A DNA stretch of 64,000 nucleotides. It comes from Variovorax sp. UMC13. Its GTDB lineage: Bacteria; Pseudomonadota; Gammaproteobacteria; Burkholderiales; Burkholderiaceae_C. Positions 47,965 through 57,650 of this stretch are shown here, piece by piece. The stretch spans positions 1 to 64,000 of the forward strand of contig NZ_LZZW01000017.1 of assembly GCF_014170375.1 (NCBI RefSeq). The letters are read 5' to 3'. Positions within the stretch are counted from its first letter, which is position 1. Each line of letters starts with the position of its first letter. The position numbers and the translations under genes are program-made. Under the pieces are notes generated by a model. It did no database searches, had not been told where the DNA came from, and saw only the letters and a program-made list of their open reading frames with translations.

Positions 47965-49023
47965 TCACGCGTCCTTCGCCTTGTCCTGGTAACGCGCCAG
48001 TTCCTGCTCGATCTGCTCGATGGTCGGCAGGCTCGTCTGCAGCTCCTTCGGCAGCGATTCGACCAGCTGGTATTCGGCAATGCCGATGGGCTTGTGGGAG
48101 TCACGCAGCGCATATTCGGCGACCACGCGATTTTTCGTCTTGCACAGGAGCAAGCCGATGGTCGCGGCATCCTGCTTCGATTTGAGTTGCGCGTCGACCG
48201 CTGTCAAATAGAAGCCGAGTTGGCCGGCATGCTCGGGCTTGAAGGCACCCGCTTTCAATTCGATGACCACGTAGCAGTGCAGCTTCAGGTGATAGAAAAG
48301 AAGATCGATGAAGAAATCATCGCCGCCGACTTCGATGGGAACCTGTCGCCCGACGTATGCAAAACCAGCGCCCAGCTCCAGCAGAAAACGGGAGATGTGT
48401 TCGACCAACGCGGCCTCGATCTCGCGTTCCCCTGCTTCCTGGCCAATGCCCAGAAAATCGAAGACATAGGGATCCTTGAGCGCCTGCAGCGCGAGGTCCG
48501 AGCGTGGTGCTGGCAGGCGTTCAGAGAAGTTGGTCACGGCCTTCCCTTCCCGCTCCAGAAGCCGCGTTTCAATATGGACATTCAGCGCGTTGCGCGACCA
48601 GCCCTGCGCGATCGCTCGCTGTGCGTAGGCCAGGCGCAGCGGCGTCGTCTTGAGCTTGCTCAGCAATACGAGGTTGTGTCCCCAGGGCAAATGTCCAACA
48701 GCCTGTTGGACGATTTCCTCATCGGGCCATGCCTCGGCGAAAGCGCGCATGTACAAGAGGTTGGCGCGAGAGAACCCCTTCATCTCGGGAAAGGCCGTGC
48801 GCAGATCGTGGGCCAGCCGCTCGATCACCTTGGCGCCCCACCCTTGACTGGCCTGCTGCGCGAGGATGTCCCGTCCAATCTGCCAGTACAGCGCGACCAG
48901 TTCGCGGTTGGCGGCGGTTGCCGCACGCTGCCGGGCGCCCTGGACACGCGACTTCAGCTCAGCGAGCCATTCGGCGTAGCCGTCGGGCACATCCGTGAGC
49001 GAAGGAGGTCCTGAGCTGTTCAT
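47965..49023 (-). CDS. PDDEXK nuclease domain protein (DUF1016/YhcG)
   Basis: The 352-residue protein has an N-terminal DUF1016 helical domain (about 15-160, with RELVALYWQIGRDI and FSRANLLYMRAFAEAW). A C-terminal PDDEXK nuclease domain follows, with Asp240 in FFIDLLFYH and the E-x-K pair Glu255-Lys257 in VIELKAG. YhcG-type proteins are predicted nucleases often found near restriction or toxin loci. It is divergent from an SMI1/ankyrin-type gene. Codon use seems less biased to GC than in flanking genes, suggesting transfer. Confidence 0.9.
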   Translation of the reverse strand: MNSSGPPSLTDVPDGYAEWLAELKSRVQGARQRAATAANRELVALYWQIGRDILAQQASQGWGAKVIERLAHDLRTAFPEMKGFSRANLLYMRAFAEAWPDEEIVQQAVGHLPWGHNLVLLSKLKTTPLRLAYAQRAIAQGWSRNALNVHIETRLLEREGKAVTNFSERLPAPRSDLALQALKDPYVFDFLGIGQEAGEREIEAALVEHISRFLLELGAGFAYVGRQVPIEVGGDDFFIDLLFYHLKLHCYVVIELKAGAFKPEHAGQLGFYLTAVDAQLKSKQDAATIGLLLCKTKNRVVAEYALRDSHKPIGIAEYQLVESLPKELQTSLPTIEQIEQELARYQDKAKDA

Positions 49024-49132
49024 TGACACCGGATCCTGTGGCAGACATGGGGCTGGCGTAAGCACCCACGCAGCGCCGCAGAGAACTATTGACCGCTCCG
49101 AAATAGGGTGGGCATGGATTGCCCCCTCCGTA

Positions 49133-49150
49133 CAAAACGCTACAGTTTTG
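49133..49150. promoter_or_regulatory. Inverted repeat CAAAAC-N6-GTTTTG
   Basis: This perfect inverted repeat lies in the 148-base region between the nuclease gene and the SMI1-like gene, 22 bases before the latter's start. It could be an operator or a 5' hairpin that gates the ribosome-binding site at about 49158-49163. Confidence 0.5.
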
Positions 49151-49171
49151 CAACACACGGAGGTGCCTGCC

Positions 49172-50422
49172 ATGAACGACATCCGGTTCACGTCCGACGA
49201 GCGCGTCGCGCTGCGCGCCCACGGCATCGTGCTGTTCGCCGAGCGCGTGATCTTCGACGCGCAGCCGCCGATGCCAGCCTCGCAGATCGCGGCCGTGCAG
49301 GCGCTGTGCGCCGGGCCGCTGCCCGAGGCGCTGCTCGCGCTGTGGCAGCAGACGGCCGGCGGCCGGCTCGACTACGACCTGACGCTGGAGATGAACGGCA
49401 ACATCGAGGCCGTGAGCTGGTCCGAGCTGTTCTGGAACGGCAGCGACGGCTACCGCGACCTGCAGGGCTGGATCGTGCACGAGCAGGAACTGGCCGAGGA
49501 AGCGGCCGAGGACGGCGGCCCGCCCTGGCAGGGCACGCTCGCGCTGCTGCCCTTCGGCGGCTTCGAGTACTGCGACCGGATCTACGCGGTGGTCGAGCCC
49601 GGCGCCGACTACGGCCGGATCGTGGCCTGGAAGCAGGGCCTGCCGCCGGCGTGGACCCATGCGCTGCACGAGGACGGCCTGAGCGTGGTGGCCGCCGACC
49701 TGCCGGCCGCCTTCGCGGCGCTGCACCTCGACGACGACCCGCTGGCACCCACCAGCGACTACTTCTCGGGCCAGACCCTGCTGGCCTACCTCGACGACCG
49801 GCACCAGGACCACGGCCTCGACCTGGACTTGATGGACAAGCTGGTGGCCTTCTACCGACTGGCCATGCACGACTGGCGTACGCCGCTGGCCGAGGGCACG
49901 CTGCGCCACCAGCCGGCCCTCGCGCGCGCCGCCCTGCGCCATGCGGTGGCCACCGACGATGCCGCGTTGATCGTGGAACTGGCCGCGGCGGGCGTGCGCT
50001 TCGAAGGACCGCAGCAGGGCAGCGCGCTGGCGACCGACGTCGCGCTGGCGCACGGCGCCTTCGTGGCCGCCGCGGCGCTGGTGCGCGCGGGCGCCCCGGT
50101 GGCGGCCGATGCGCTGCGCAACATCGACGGCCAGATCGGCCCCGAACTCACGGCCGCCCTGCTGGCCAACGGCGCCGAGCCCGACGTCGAGGCCATCGTC
50201 CAGTGCGCGGCCTGCGGCGCGCCCGCGAGCGCCCACCTGATCGCGGAGGCCTGCAGCGGCATCGGCATCGACGTGCAGACGGCCTTCGACGCCGACCGCG
50301 CTGCCAAGCTGCAAGAACTCGAGAGCGCGCTCGCGCAGCTGGCCGACGGCCACCATGGCCACTACCTGGGCCGCGAAGGCTTGGCCCAACGCATCGAGCG
50401 CCTGCAGGGCTTCAGGCTCTGA
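49172..50422 (+). CDS. SMI1/KNR4-like protein with ankyrin-like C-terminus
   Basis: This is a 416-residue soluble protein. Residues of about 40-190 look like an SMI1/KNR4 domain: LPEALLALWQQTAGGRL, then WSELFWNGSDGYRDLQG and LALLPFGGFEYCDRIYAV. Residues of about 250-400 are Ala/Leu-rich with repeated HAVATDDAALIVELAAAGV-type units resembling ankyrin repeats. SMI1-fold proteins are frequent immunity proteins of polymorphic toxins. No toxin gene is seen next to it; the divergent neighbour is a nuclease-domain protein. The ATG at 49172 has the ribosome-binding site CGGAGG. Confidence 0.75.
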   Translation: MNDIRFTSDERVALRAHGIVLFAERVIFDAQPPMPASQIAAVQALCAGPLPEALLALWQQTAGGRLDYDLTLEMNGNIEAVSWSELFWNGSDGYRDLQGWIVHEQELAEEAAEDGGPPWQGTLALLPFGGFEYCDRIYAVVEPGADYGRIVAWKQGLPPAWTHALHEDGLSVVAADLPAAFAALHLDDDPLAPTSDYFSGQTLLAYLDDRHQDHGLDLDLMDKLVAFYRLAMHDWRTPLAEGTLRHQPALARAALRHAVATDDAALIVELAAAGVRFEGPQQGSALATDVALAHGAFVAAAALVRAGAPVAADALRNIDGQIGPELTAALLANGAEPDVEAIVQCAACGAPASAHLIAEACSGIGIDVQTAFDADRAAKLQELESALAQLADGHHGHYLGREGLAQRIERLQGFRL

Positions 50423-50434
50423 GGCGCCGCGGGC

Positions 50435-51613
50435 TCAGCCCCCGTACAGCCACGGCTGGTCGAGCAGCTTCGCCCCCAGCAGCCGCATCGCCATGTCGCG
50501 GCCGAAGCGCACCGGCCCGGTGGCGTGGAAGACCTCACCGTTGCGCCGCGCCCGGGCCTGCACCTGCGCATTGCGCTGCCAGCGGGCCTCGGCATAGCGC
50601 GCCAAGGCGACCGGGACCTGCGCGCTCTGCGCGCCCGCCAGCACCTCGGCCAGCGCCAGCGCGTCCTCGATCGCCATGCCCGCGCCCTGCGCCATGTAGG
50701 GCAGCATGGGATGGGCGGCGTCGCCCAGCAGCGCGATGCGCTCGCCGGCCATCTGCTGCGGACCGCTCAGGGGCGCGCGGTCGCTGAGCGTCCAGCCGCG
50801 CCAGGTGGGCGCGGCTTCGAGCAAGGCCTGCAGCGCGGGGCCGCAGCGGCCCGTGGCGCGCTGCAGCGCGGCCAGGCTGGTGGCCTGGTCCCAGTCGCGC
50901 GCATCGCCGGCCGGCGCGGACTCGGCCAGCACCACCAGGTTGAGCGCCTCGCCGCGGCGCACCGGGTAAGCCACCGCATGCAGCCGCGCGCCCAGCCACA
51001 CGCGCACCTGGGTGCTGCGCAGCGCGGCCGGCAGCGCGGCCTGTTCGAGCACCGTGCGCCAGGCCGTGTGGCCGGTGACATGCGGCGGCTCCGAGGCCTC
51101 CACCACCTTGGGCCGCACCGTGCTCCAAAGGCCGTCGGCACCGACCAGCGCATCGCCCTCCCAGGCGCGCGCGTCGGCCGTGCCGACCGCCACGGCGTCG
51201 TCGCAGACCTCGACCTGGGTGATGCGCGCGTCGGTGTTCAACACCACCGCCTCGTGCGCGCCCGCGGCGGCCTGCAGCAGCGCATGCAGGTCGGCCCGGT
51301 GCACGCAGCAGTACGGGGCGCCGTAGCGCCGCTGCATGGCCTCGCCCAGCGGCAAGCGCGCGAGTTCGGCATCGTCGTCGGCCGCGCGCACCACCAGCGC
51401 CTCGGGCCGGGCCGCGATGCCGTCGAGTGCGTCGGCCAGGCCCAGGGCCTGCAGCCGGCGGGTGGCGTTGGGTCCGAGCTGGATGCCGGCACCGACTTCG
51501 CCGAAGGCCGGCGCCTGCTCGAGCACTTCGATGCGATGGCCGGCGCGCGCCAGCGCCAGTGCACCCGCCAGGCCGCCGATGCCGCCGCCCGCGATCAGGA
51601 GCTGCAGGGGCAT
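50435..51613 (-). CDS. FAD-dependent monooxygenase (class A hydroxylase)
   Basis: The 392-residue flavoprotein has the FAD motif IAGGGIGGLAGALALARAG, the DG motif DALVGADGLWSTVR and the GD motif GERIALLGDAAHPMLPYMAQG. It resembles salicylate/3-hydroxybenzoate hydroxylases. It starts four bases after the Cys-rich protein gene, so it lies at the end of the feo transcript. Kynurenine 3-monooxygenase was considered because kynBUA is near, but length and motifs fit the hydroxybenzoate group better. Substrate unknown. Confidence 0.87.
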   Translation of the reverse strand: MPLQLLIAGGGIGGLAGALALARAGHRIEVLEQAPAFGEVGAGIQLGPNATRRLQALGLADALDGIAARPEALVVRAADDDAELARLPLGEAMQRRYGAPYCCVHRADLHALLQAAAGAHEAVVLNTDARITQVEVCDDAVAVGTADARAWEGDALVGADGLWSTVRPKVVEASEPPHVTGHTAWRTVLEQAALPAALRSTQVRVWLGARLHAVAYPVRRGEALNLVVLAESAPAGDARDWDQATSLAALQRATGRCGPALQALLEAAPTWRGWTLSDRAPLSGPQQMAGERIALLGDAAHPMLPYMAQGAGMAIEDALALAEVLAGAQSAQVPVALARYAEARWQRNAQVQARARRNGEVFHATGPVRFGRDMAMRLLGAKLLDQPWLYGG

Positions 51614-51617
51614 GCCG

Positions 51618-51884
51618 TCAGGGGGCGGCGCGTTGGGCGGAGGGGGAAGACTTGTCGCCGGGGGTGGCGCAGCTGCCGCAGCTGTCGCACGAACCGCAGC
51701 CCGAACTCTTGGCCAGCGAGGCCGCCAAGGCCTCGGCGCGCTGCGCATCGACCAGCCCGGCCTTGTGCGAGCCGGCGGCCACGCGCGTGGCCGCCGCGCG
51801 GCGCCAGGCGGCGGGCATCCAGCGCCAGACCGCGTAAAACGCGGCGAAGGCGACGATCAATCCAACGATCAGGTTCTGTGTCAT
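51618..51884 (-). CDS. Small Cys-rich membrane protein associated with FeoB
   Basis: The 88-residue protein has one N-terminal membrane helix (LIVGLIVAFAAFYAVW) and a C-terminal cysteine cluster CGSCDSCGSC at about 63-72. Small proteins of this design follow feoB in many bacteria and may bind iron or modulate FeoB. It starts seven bases after feoB ends. The start MTQNLIVG was chosen because longer starts lie inside feoB. Confidence 0.8.
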   Translation of the reverse strand: MTQNLIVGLIVAFAAFYAVWRWMPAAWRRAAATRVAAGSHKAGLVDAQRAEALAASLAKSSGCGSCDSCGSCATPGDKSSPSAQRAAP

Positions 51885-51891
51885 GTTGTGC

Positions 51892-53796
51892 TCAACCCCA
51901 GCCCAGTGCGAGCGCGATGCGGTAGGTGACGAAGCAGGCCGCGTAGGCCAGCGCGAACAGGTAGCCTGCCATGATCCAGACGTACTTCCAGGCATTGGTC
52001 TCGCGTTTCACCGCGGCCAGTGTGGAAATGCATTGCGGTGCGAACACGTACCAGACCAGCAGCGACAGCGCGGTGGCCAGCGACCAGCTGCCCGTAATCA
52101 GCGGCTCGAGCGCCGTGGCCGCGGCGTCGCCGGTGGCCGACAGCGCGTACACCGTGCCCAGCGCGCCCACCGCGACCTCGCGCGCCGCCATGCCGGGCAC
52201 CAGCGCGATCGAGATCTGCCAGTTGAAGCCGATGGGCGCGAAGATGTGCTCCAGCCCGCGGCCGATGATGCCGGCCAGGCTGTACTGGATGGCCGGTCCG
52301 GTCGCGCCCTCGGGCGGCGAAGGGAAAGTGGACAGGAACCACAGCAGGATCGTCAGCGTGAGGATGATGGTGCCCACGCGCTGGATGAAGATCCAGGCGC
52401 GCTCGTACAAGCCCAGCGCCAGGTTGCGCAGGTTGGGCCAGCGGTAGGCCGGCAGCTCCATCAGCAGCGGCGAATGCGAGCTGTTGTCGCGGAAGCGCTT
52501 CATCACCCAGGCCACGGCCATCGCCGAGACGATGCCGAACACATAGAGCGCGAACAGCACGATGCCCTGCAGGTTGAACACGCCCGCCACCGTGCGCGCC
52601 GGGATGAAGGCCGCGATCAAGAGCGCATACACCGGCAGCCGCGCCGAGCAGGTCATGAGCGGCGCGATCATGATGGTGGTGAGCCGGTCGCGCCAGTTGC
52701 TGATGGTGCGCGTGGCCATCACGCCGGGAATGGCGCAGGCGAAGCTCGACAGCAGCGGGATGAAGGAGCGACCCGACAGGCCGACCGTGCCCATCACCCG
52801 GTCGAGCAGGAAGGCAGCGCGCGGCAGGTAGCCCGAATCTTCGAGCGCGAGGATGAACAGGAACAGGATCAGGATCTGCGGCAGGAACACGATCACGCCG
52901 CCCACGCCGGCCACGATGCCGTCGACCAGCAGGCTCTGCAGCAGGCCCTCGGGCACGACGGTCTTGACCGCCTCGCCCACCCATTCGGTGGCCGCCTTGA
53001 TCGCGTCCATCGGCACGTTGGCCCAGCTGAACACCGCCTGGAACATCAGGAACAGCGTGACGGCCAGCACCGCCATGCCCCACAGCGGATGCAGCACCAC
53101 GCGGTCGATGCGGTCGCTGGTGGCGAGGCTGCCGACCGGCTCGGTCACAGCCAGGCCGAGGATGCGCCGGACCTCGCGCTGGGTGGCGAGCACGTCGTCG
53201 AGCGCGGGCGCGACCCAGGGCGCGGCCACGGCGGCGGCGACCACGGGCGCGTCGAGCGCGGCCAGCAGGTCTTTCGCGCCGCCGGTGTGCACGCCCACGG
53301 TCTCGATCACCGGCATGCCGAGCTCGCGCGACAGCACGGCCACGTCGACCACGATGCCCTGCTTCCTGGCCATGTCGGTCATGTTGAGCGCCATCACCAT
53401 CGGCAGGCCCAGCTTCTTGGCCTCCAGCACCAGCCGCAGGTTCAAGCGCAAATTGGTGGCGTCGGTCACGCTGACCAACAGGTCGGGCGGCAGCTCCTTG
53501 CTGCGGCCGGTCACGACGTCGCGCGTCACGGCCTCGTCGGCCGACAGCGCGTTGAGGCTGTAGGCACCGGGCAGGTCGAGCACAAAGACCCGGCGGCCGG
53601 CGGCGGTGAGCAGCACGCCCTCTTTGCGCTCGACCGTGACGCCGGCGTAGTTGGCCACCTTCTGGCGGCTACCGGTCAGCAGGTTGAACAGCGCGGTCTT
53701 GCCGCAGTTCGGGTTGCCCAGCAGCGCGACGCGTTCGGGCGGCGCCGCCGAAGCCTTGGCCGCGCCGGGGCGGAAATCGATGGTGGCTTCAACCAT
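51892..53796 (-). CDS. feoB: Ferrous iron transporter B
   Basis: FeoB is the inner-membrane Fe(II) importer with a cytosolic G domain. The 634-residue protein has the G1 motif GNPNCGKT (27-34), the DLPGAYSL G3 region and G4 ALNMTDMA, then about ten helices with the Gate motif at FIPLLSSFACAIPGVMATR. It overlaps feoA by eight bases. Fur control is expected, with a possible site upstream of feoA. Confidence 0.95.
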   Translation of the reverse strand: MVEATIDFRPGAAKASAAPPERVALLGNPNCGKTALFNLLTGSRQKVANYAGVTVERKEGVLLTAAGRRVFVLDLPGAYSLNALSADEAVTRDVVTGRSKELPPDLLVSVTDATNLRLNLRLVLEAKKLGLPMVMALNMTDMARKQGIVVDVAVLSRELGMPVIETVGVHTGGAKDLLAALDAPVVAAAVAAPWVAPALDDVLATQREVRRILGLAVTEPVGSLATSDRIDRVVLHPLWGMAVLAVTLFLMFQAVFSWANVPMDAIKAATEWVGEAVKTVVPEGLLQSLLVDGIVAGVGGVIVFLPQILILFLFILALEDSGYLPRAAFLLDRVMGTVGLSGRSFIPLLSSFACAIPGVMATRTISNWRDRLTTIMIAPLMTCSARLPVYALLIAAFIPARTVAGVFNLQGIVLFALYVFGIVSAMAVAWVMKRFRDNSSHSPLLMELPAYRWPNLRNLALGLYERAWIFIQRVGTIILTLTILLWFLSTFPSPPEGATGPAIQYSLAGIIGRGLEHIFAPIGFNWQISIALVPGMAAREVAVGALGTVYALSATGDAAATALEPLITGSWSLATALSLLVWYVFAPQCISTLAAVKRETNAWKYVWIMAGYLFALAYAACFVTYRIALALGWG

Positions 53797-54088
53797 GGTT
53801 CGCCGCGCCTCGGGTCACGTGGATGAAGGCGGCCTCGTGGCGGCGCAGCGCGAAGGTGGTGTGGCCCAGCCGCACCGCGATCGGCTCGCGGCCCGGCACG
53901 CCGGAGGCGACGATGCGCACCGCCTCGCCGGGCACGAAGCCGATCTCGGTCAGGCGCAGCACAAGCTCGCGGTCTTCCGCGCTGTCGGGCCGGGCCACGT
54001 CGAGCACGGTGGCCCATTGGTTGTCGGGAAGCTGGTCCAGACGCAGCGCGGCCGGGGCCGGCGCAGCGTCGATGTGGTTGTTTGGCAC
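53789..54088 (-). CDS. feoA: FeoA family protein
   Basis: This small SH3-like protein of about 99 residues supports FeoB. LRLTEIGFVPGEAVRIVASG and GHTTFALRRHEAAFIHV match the family. I chose the GTG at 54088: the longer frame from 54175 would run through the Fur-like site and the intergenic region. The end overlaps feoB. It lies 115 bases downstream of the imelysin gene on the same strand. Confidence 0.9.
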   Translation of the reverse strand: MPNNHIDAAPAPAALRLDQLPDNQWATVLDVARPDSAEDRELVLRLTEIGFVPGEAVRIVASGVPGREPIAVRLGHTTFALRRHEAAFIHVTRGAANHG

Positions 54089-54132
54089 GGTGAGAGGCAC
54101 CCGAGGCTCGGGCGCGCCATGAAGCGAAGCCT

Positions 54133-54152
54133 CAATGCTAGCAATTCTCACT
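54133..54152 (-). promoter_or_regulatory. Fur-box-like site upstream of feoA
   Basis: On the minus strand the sequence AGTGAGAATTGCTAGCATTG resembles the Fur consensus, with a good TGAGAAT half and a weaker second half. It lies about 45-65 bases before the feoA start. The similar half-site upstream of efeU supports it. Confidence 0.5.
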
Positions 54153-54203
54153 CGCGACGGACAGACCGTGGTCAAACAACGCAGCCGCCAGCTGCGCGAA
54201 GGC

Positions 54204-55040
54204 TTAGTTCAAGCCGAGCATGCCGCGCAGCTTCGACAGGTCTTCGGCCAGCGTGTTCACACGCCCGGCCAGCAGCTTGCGGTCCCGCTCGGTGAGCTTC
54301 GAGTAGGTCTCGAAGCCGCCGTCCGCGCTGCGGTACTTGGCCAGCGTGTCGAACACCGTCTTGAAGTTGGCGTCGGTCTTGTCCGAGAAGCTCTTGTTGT
54401 CCTTGACGATCAGCGGGCGCAGCAGCTCCACGATCTTGTAGGCGCCTTCGAAGTTGGCCTGGAAGTCCCACAGGTCGGTGTGGCTGTAGCGGTTCTCCTC
54501 GCCCGAGATCTTGGTCGCGGCCACTTCTTCCATCAGCACCGCGGCGCCGCCCACCACCTTCTCGGGCGGGAAGGTCAGGGCCACCAGGCGCTTCTGCAGC
54601 TCGAGCACGTCGGCCAGCAGCTTGTCGGCGGTCTTGTTGACCTCCTTGGTGCTCTTCTGCACCCACAGTGCGTACTCGATGCGGTGGAAGCCGCCGAAGG
54701 CCGGGTCCTTCTCGGCCTTCTCGTGGTCGTCGGCGCGCGAGTCGATGGCGCTGTCGAGGTCGCTGAAGAGTTCGGCGATGGGCTCGATCTTCTCGTAGCT
54801 GGTGCGCGTGGGCGCATAGAGCTTCTTGGCCTTCTCGATGTCACCGGCCTTCACCGCGGCCGTGAAGGCACGCGTGTCGGTCGCCAGCTTGCGCACGTTC
54901 TCGGCCACGTAGATCTTGTAGTCGGCGATGGGCGCGACCAGTTCGAGCGGTGACACGGCGGCCAGCGAACCGGCGGCGTACAGGCCGGCGGCACCGGCAA
55001 CGAGGGTGGCGAGGAAGCGACGACGGAAGTGCACGGACAT
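54204..55040 (-). CDS. Imelysin-family (M75) iron-uptake lipoprotein-like protein, EfeM type
   Basis: This is a 278-residue periplasmic protein with a Sec signal ([19 protein letters not shown]). The M75/imelysin domain has the metal motif FHRIEYALW (HxxE) and the typical [23 protein letters not shown] stretch. Unlike EfeO it lacks a cupredoxin domain, as in EfeM. It is the fourth gene after efeU-efeO-efeB and may hand iron to EfeB or EfeU. The ATG at 55040 follows AAGGAGA. Confidence 0.9.
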   Translation of the reverse strand: MSVHFRRRFLATLVAGAAGLYAAGSLAAVSPLELVAPIADYKIYVAENVRKLATDTRAFTAAVKAGDIEKAKKLYAPTRTSYEKIEPIAELFSDLDSAIDSRADDHEKAEKDPAFGGFHRIEYALWVQKSTKEVNKTADKLLADVLELQKRLVALTFPPEKVVGGAAVLMEEVAATKISGEENRYSHTDLWDFQANFEGAYKIVELLRPLIVKDNKSFSDKTDANFKTVFDTLAKYRSADGGFETYSKLTERDRKLLAGRVNTLAEDLSKLRGMLGLN

Positions 55041-55093
55041 GGGTCTCCTTGAAGAATGGCTGCGTGAAAAAAACGAGTGGATGACGCGGCCGC

Positions 55094-56425
55094 CTAGGCC
55101 TGCATCAAGGTCCGGCCGAGCCAGTCGCGCGCGTCGCGCACGCCGGGCAGCGTGAAGAAGAAGCCACCGCCGATGGGCTTGATGTATTCCTCCAGCGGCT
55201 CGCCGTCGAGGCGCTTCTGCACCGCGATGAAGCCCTTTTCCAGGTCGGCCTGGTAGCAGATGAACAGCAGGCCCATCTCGAGCTGGCCCGACTTGGTGAC
55301 GCCGTTGGAGTAGTTGAAGGGGCGGCGCAGCATCAGGTTGGCGTCCGAGGCGCGCGTGCGCGGGTTGGCCAGGCGGATGTGGGCGTCCATCGGCGTGACC
55401 TTGCCTTCGGGGTCCTTCGTGTAGTCGGGCACGTCGTGCTCGGTGCGGCCGCCGTCGAGCGGCGCGCCGGTGGGCTTGACCCGGCCCATGATCAGTTCCT
55501 GCTCCTGCAGCGGCGTGCGGTCCCAGCGCTCGACGAAGTTGCGGATGATGCGCACCGCCTGGTAGGTGCCGTCGACGGCCCAGGCCGGCTCGCCCTTGTC
55601 GTCGGAGCCGATCCACACCAGCTTGTCCATCAGCGGCGCATCGCCTCCGTCGGGGTTGGCCGAGCCGTCGCGAAAGCCCAGGAAGTTGCGCGCGCTCTCG
55701 GCCGGCTGGCCGGCCACCGCGGGAATCGGCGGCACCGAGCCTTCCTGCTTCCAGTGCAGCACCAGCAGGTCGGGCGTGTTCTTGATGATGTCGCGCAATG
55801 CGTGGATGTTGGTGTCGGGCGTGTTGGCGCAGAACTGCAGCGACAGGTCGCCGTGGCACAGCGCGGCGTCGAGCGCGTCGTTGGGATGGCGCTGCATCTG
55901 GGTCAGCCGCAGCGGCTTGTGCCTGGCCAGGCCGAAGCGCTCGTCGAACAGGGAATGACCCACCGACACGGTGATGGTCAGCGCATCGGGCTGCACCACC
56001 GGGCCCAGGATGCCCGAGCCCGCGGGCGGCAGCTTGGGGTCGAGGTCGGGCTGGGCGCCGCCCTGGGTCAGGAAGGCGATGCGCGCGGTCAAGGTGCGGA
56101 ACAGGCGTTCGAGGTCGGCGCGGTTCTCGGCCAGCACGAAGAAGGACGCGACCATGCCGGCGGTCGGCCGCGGCGTGACGATGCCGGCCTGGTGGCGACC
56201 GGTGAAGGGCACGCGGTCCTGCGTGTGGGTGCTCTGCGGCGCGTCGGTCACCTGGGCGCCGGCACCGGGGCCCTCGGGCGGGCCGGACGGGGCAGGTGCA
56301 GCGGCGCGCGCGGCCGACAGGCCGGCCAGCGCGGCACCGGCGGCGCCCAGGCCACCGAGCATGCGGCGGCGTTCGGGCGAGGCGGGTTGAACGGGATCGG
56401 GGGTGAGAGGGTTCTTGTCTTTCAT
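55094..56425 (-). CDS. efeB: Deferrochelatase/peroxidase EfeB (DyP type)
   Basis: This is a Tat-exported heme peroxidase of the EfeUOB system that oxidises ferrous iron or releases iron from heme. The 443-residue protein begins with a Tat signal ([19 protein letters not shown]). The DyP motif GFRDGSANP, with the catalytic Asp, is at about residue 255. The downstream [10 protein letters not shown] carries the conserved Arg; the proximal His is expected in the TEHDVPDY region. It lies between efeO and the extra imelysin gene. Confidence 0.94.
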   Translation of the reverse strand: MKDKNPLTPDPVQPASPERRRMLGGLGAAGAALAGLSAARAAAPAPSGPPEGPGAGAQVTDAPQSTHTQDRVPFTGRHQAGIVTPRPTAGMVASFFVLAENRADLERLFRTLTARIAFLTQGGAQPDLDPKLPPAGSGILGPVVQPDALTITVSVGHSLFDERFGLARHKPLRLTQMQRHPNDALDAALCHGDLSLQFCANTPDTNIHALRDIIKNTPDLLVLHWKQEGSVPPIPAVAGQPAESARNFLGFRDGSANPDGGDAPLMDKLVWIGSDDKGEPAWAVDGTYQAVRIIRNFVERWDRTPLQEQELIMGRVKPTGAPLDGGRTEHDVPDYTKDPEGKVTPMDAHIRLANPRTRASDANLMLRRPFNYSNGVTKSGQLEMGLLFICYQADLEKGFIAVQKRLDGEPLEEYIKPIGGGFFFTLPGVRDARDWLGRTLMQA

Positions 56426-56440
56426 GTCGTCGTCGGGCGT

Positions 56441-57643
56441 TCAGTCCAGTCCGAGGGCCGCATTGACCTGGCCGAGGGCATCGGCCAGCGCGCGCACGGG
56501 TTCGGCCAGTGCCTTGCGCTGGGCCTCGTCGAGGGGCGCGGGCTTGAAGCCCTCGCCGTCGCGGTAGGGCGAGAGCGCGGTGGCGAAGGCCTCGAAGCGC
56601 TGGTCGAGGGTCTTCTGCAGTTCAGGCGCCGCCTTGGTCAGCAGCGGGGACAGCAGCTCGGCGATCTTGCGGGTGCCGTCGAACGTGCCCTGCAGGTTCA
56701 CCAGTTCGCCGTGCCCGTAGTGGTCTTCCCCGCCGGCCGGCAGGTTGTCGGCCACCCGCCGCAGCAGCTTGGCGGCCGAGGCGGCCAGGCGTTCGGGCGG
56801 GATGGCCAGCGCGCGCATCCGGGTCTTGAGCGTCTCGACGTCGGTCTGCAGCTGCGCGGCCACGGGCAGCGCGGCCTGGGCATCGTTCTTCGCGAACAGC
56901 AGGTACTCGATCCGATGGAAACCGGTGAAGCCCGGATCGGCCTCGCGCTGCTCGAAATAGTCGGCGCGCGCATTGAGGCGCGTGTCGAGGTCGGAGAACA
57001 GTTCGGCCATCGGCTCGATCCGCTTGTAGGCCTGGTGCGCGGGTGCGTAGAGCGTGCGCGCCTGGGCCAGGTCGCCGGCCTTGAGCGCGTCCACCAGCGC
57101 CTGCGTGGCGTCTTCCAGCGTGCCGGACTCGAGCGCCAGGAACACGCGGTACTCGGCCAGCGCGCCCACGTAGTTGACCAGCGAGGGCCGCGCGGCTTCC
57201 GCATCGGACTCGGCCGAGGGCGTGACGTGCAGCTTGCCGCGCGGGTTGCTCAGCAGGCCGCAGGTGATGTCGTAGGTGCCGGGGTGCAGCTTGACCGTCA
57301 TGGTCTGCGAGAAGCCGGGCGCGATGTTCTCGCGCTCCTCGACCACCATCACGCCATCGAGGATCTCCCACTCGAGCGCGCGCTTCGACTGGTTGACGAT
57401 GGTGAAGGTGGTGCGGCCCGCGGGCACCGTGATGTCGTTGGGCTCGCAGGCGTTGCCCTGGATGGTCACCGTGACCGCATGGTCCGAGGCCTTGGGCGGC
57501 GCCTGGCGCGCCACGCCCGAGGCGTACCAGAAGGCCGCAAGGCCGGCGACCACCAGCAGCGCCGAGGCGCCGACGGCGACACGCATCAGCGTGGAAGAAG
57601 AGGAAGAGGAGGAAGAAGGATCTTTGGGAGAGGCGGAAGACAT
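56441..57643 (-). CDS. efeO: Iron uptake protein EfeO
   Basis: EfeO is the periplasmic component of the Efe iron importer. The 400-residue protein has an unusual Ser-rich N-terminus (a run of eight Ser) before a membrane/signal segment ([20 protein letters not shown]). A cupredoxin domain follows, with [18 protein letters not shown] and [12 protein letters not shown], then the M75 domain with FHRIEYLLF (HxxE). It starts seven bases after efeU ends. Confidence 0.93.
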   Translation of the reverse strand: MSSASPKDPSSSSSSSSTLMRVAVGASALLVVAGLAAFWYASGVARQAPPKASDHAVTVTIQGNACEPNDITVPAGRTTFTIVNQSKRALEWEILDGVMVVEERENIAPGFSQTMTVKLHPGTYDITCGLLSNPRGKLHVTPSAESDAEAARPSLVNYVGALAEYRVFLALESGTLEDATQALVDALKAGDLAQARTLYAPAHQAYKRIEPMAELFSDLDTRLNARADYFEQREADPGFTGFHRIEYLLFAKNDAQAALPVAAQLQTDVETLKTRMRALAIPPERLAASAAKLLRRVADNLPAGGEDHYGHGELVNLQGTFDGTRKIAELLSPLLTKAAPELQKTLDQRFEAFATALSPYRDGEGFKPAPLDEAQRKALAEPVRALADALGQVNAALGLD

Positions 57644-57650
57644 CGTGATC

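Noticed and set aside
50435..51613. Kynurenine 3-monooxygenase (kmo)
   Set aside because: Proximity to kynBUA suggested it, but the length (392) and motifs fit salicylate/hydroxybenzoate hydroxylases, and the gene is on the feo strand.
53789..54175. The longer feoA start at 54175
   Set aside because: It would place the Fur-like site and intergenic sequence inside the coding region and add a non-conserved extension.
54204..55859. A 551-codon frame fusing the imelysin protein to efeB sequence
   Set aside because: The N-terminal part is efeB read out of frame. A signal peptide and ribosome-binding site mark the true start at 55040.
57591..57625. Purine-rich repeat encoding the Ser run of EfeO as a phase-variable tract
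   Set aside because: The codons are mixed (TCT/TCC) and the unit is irregular, so slippage is not well supported.
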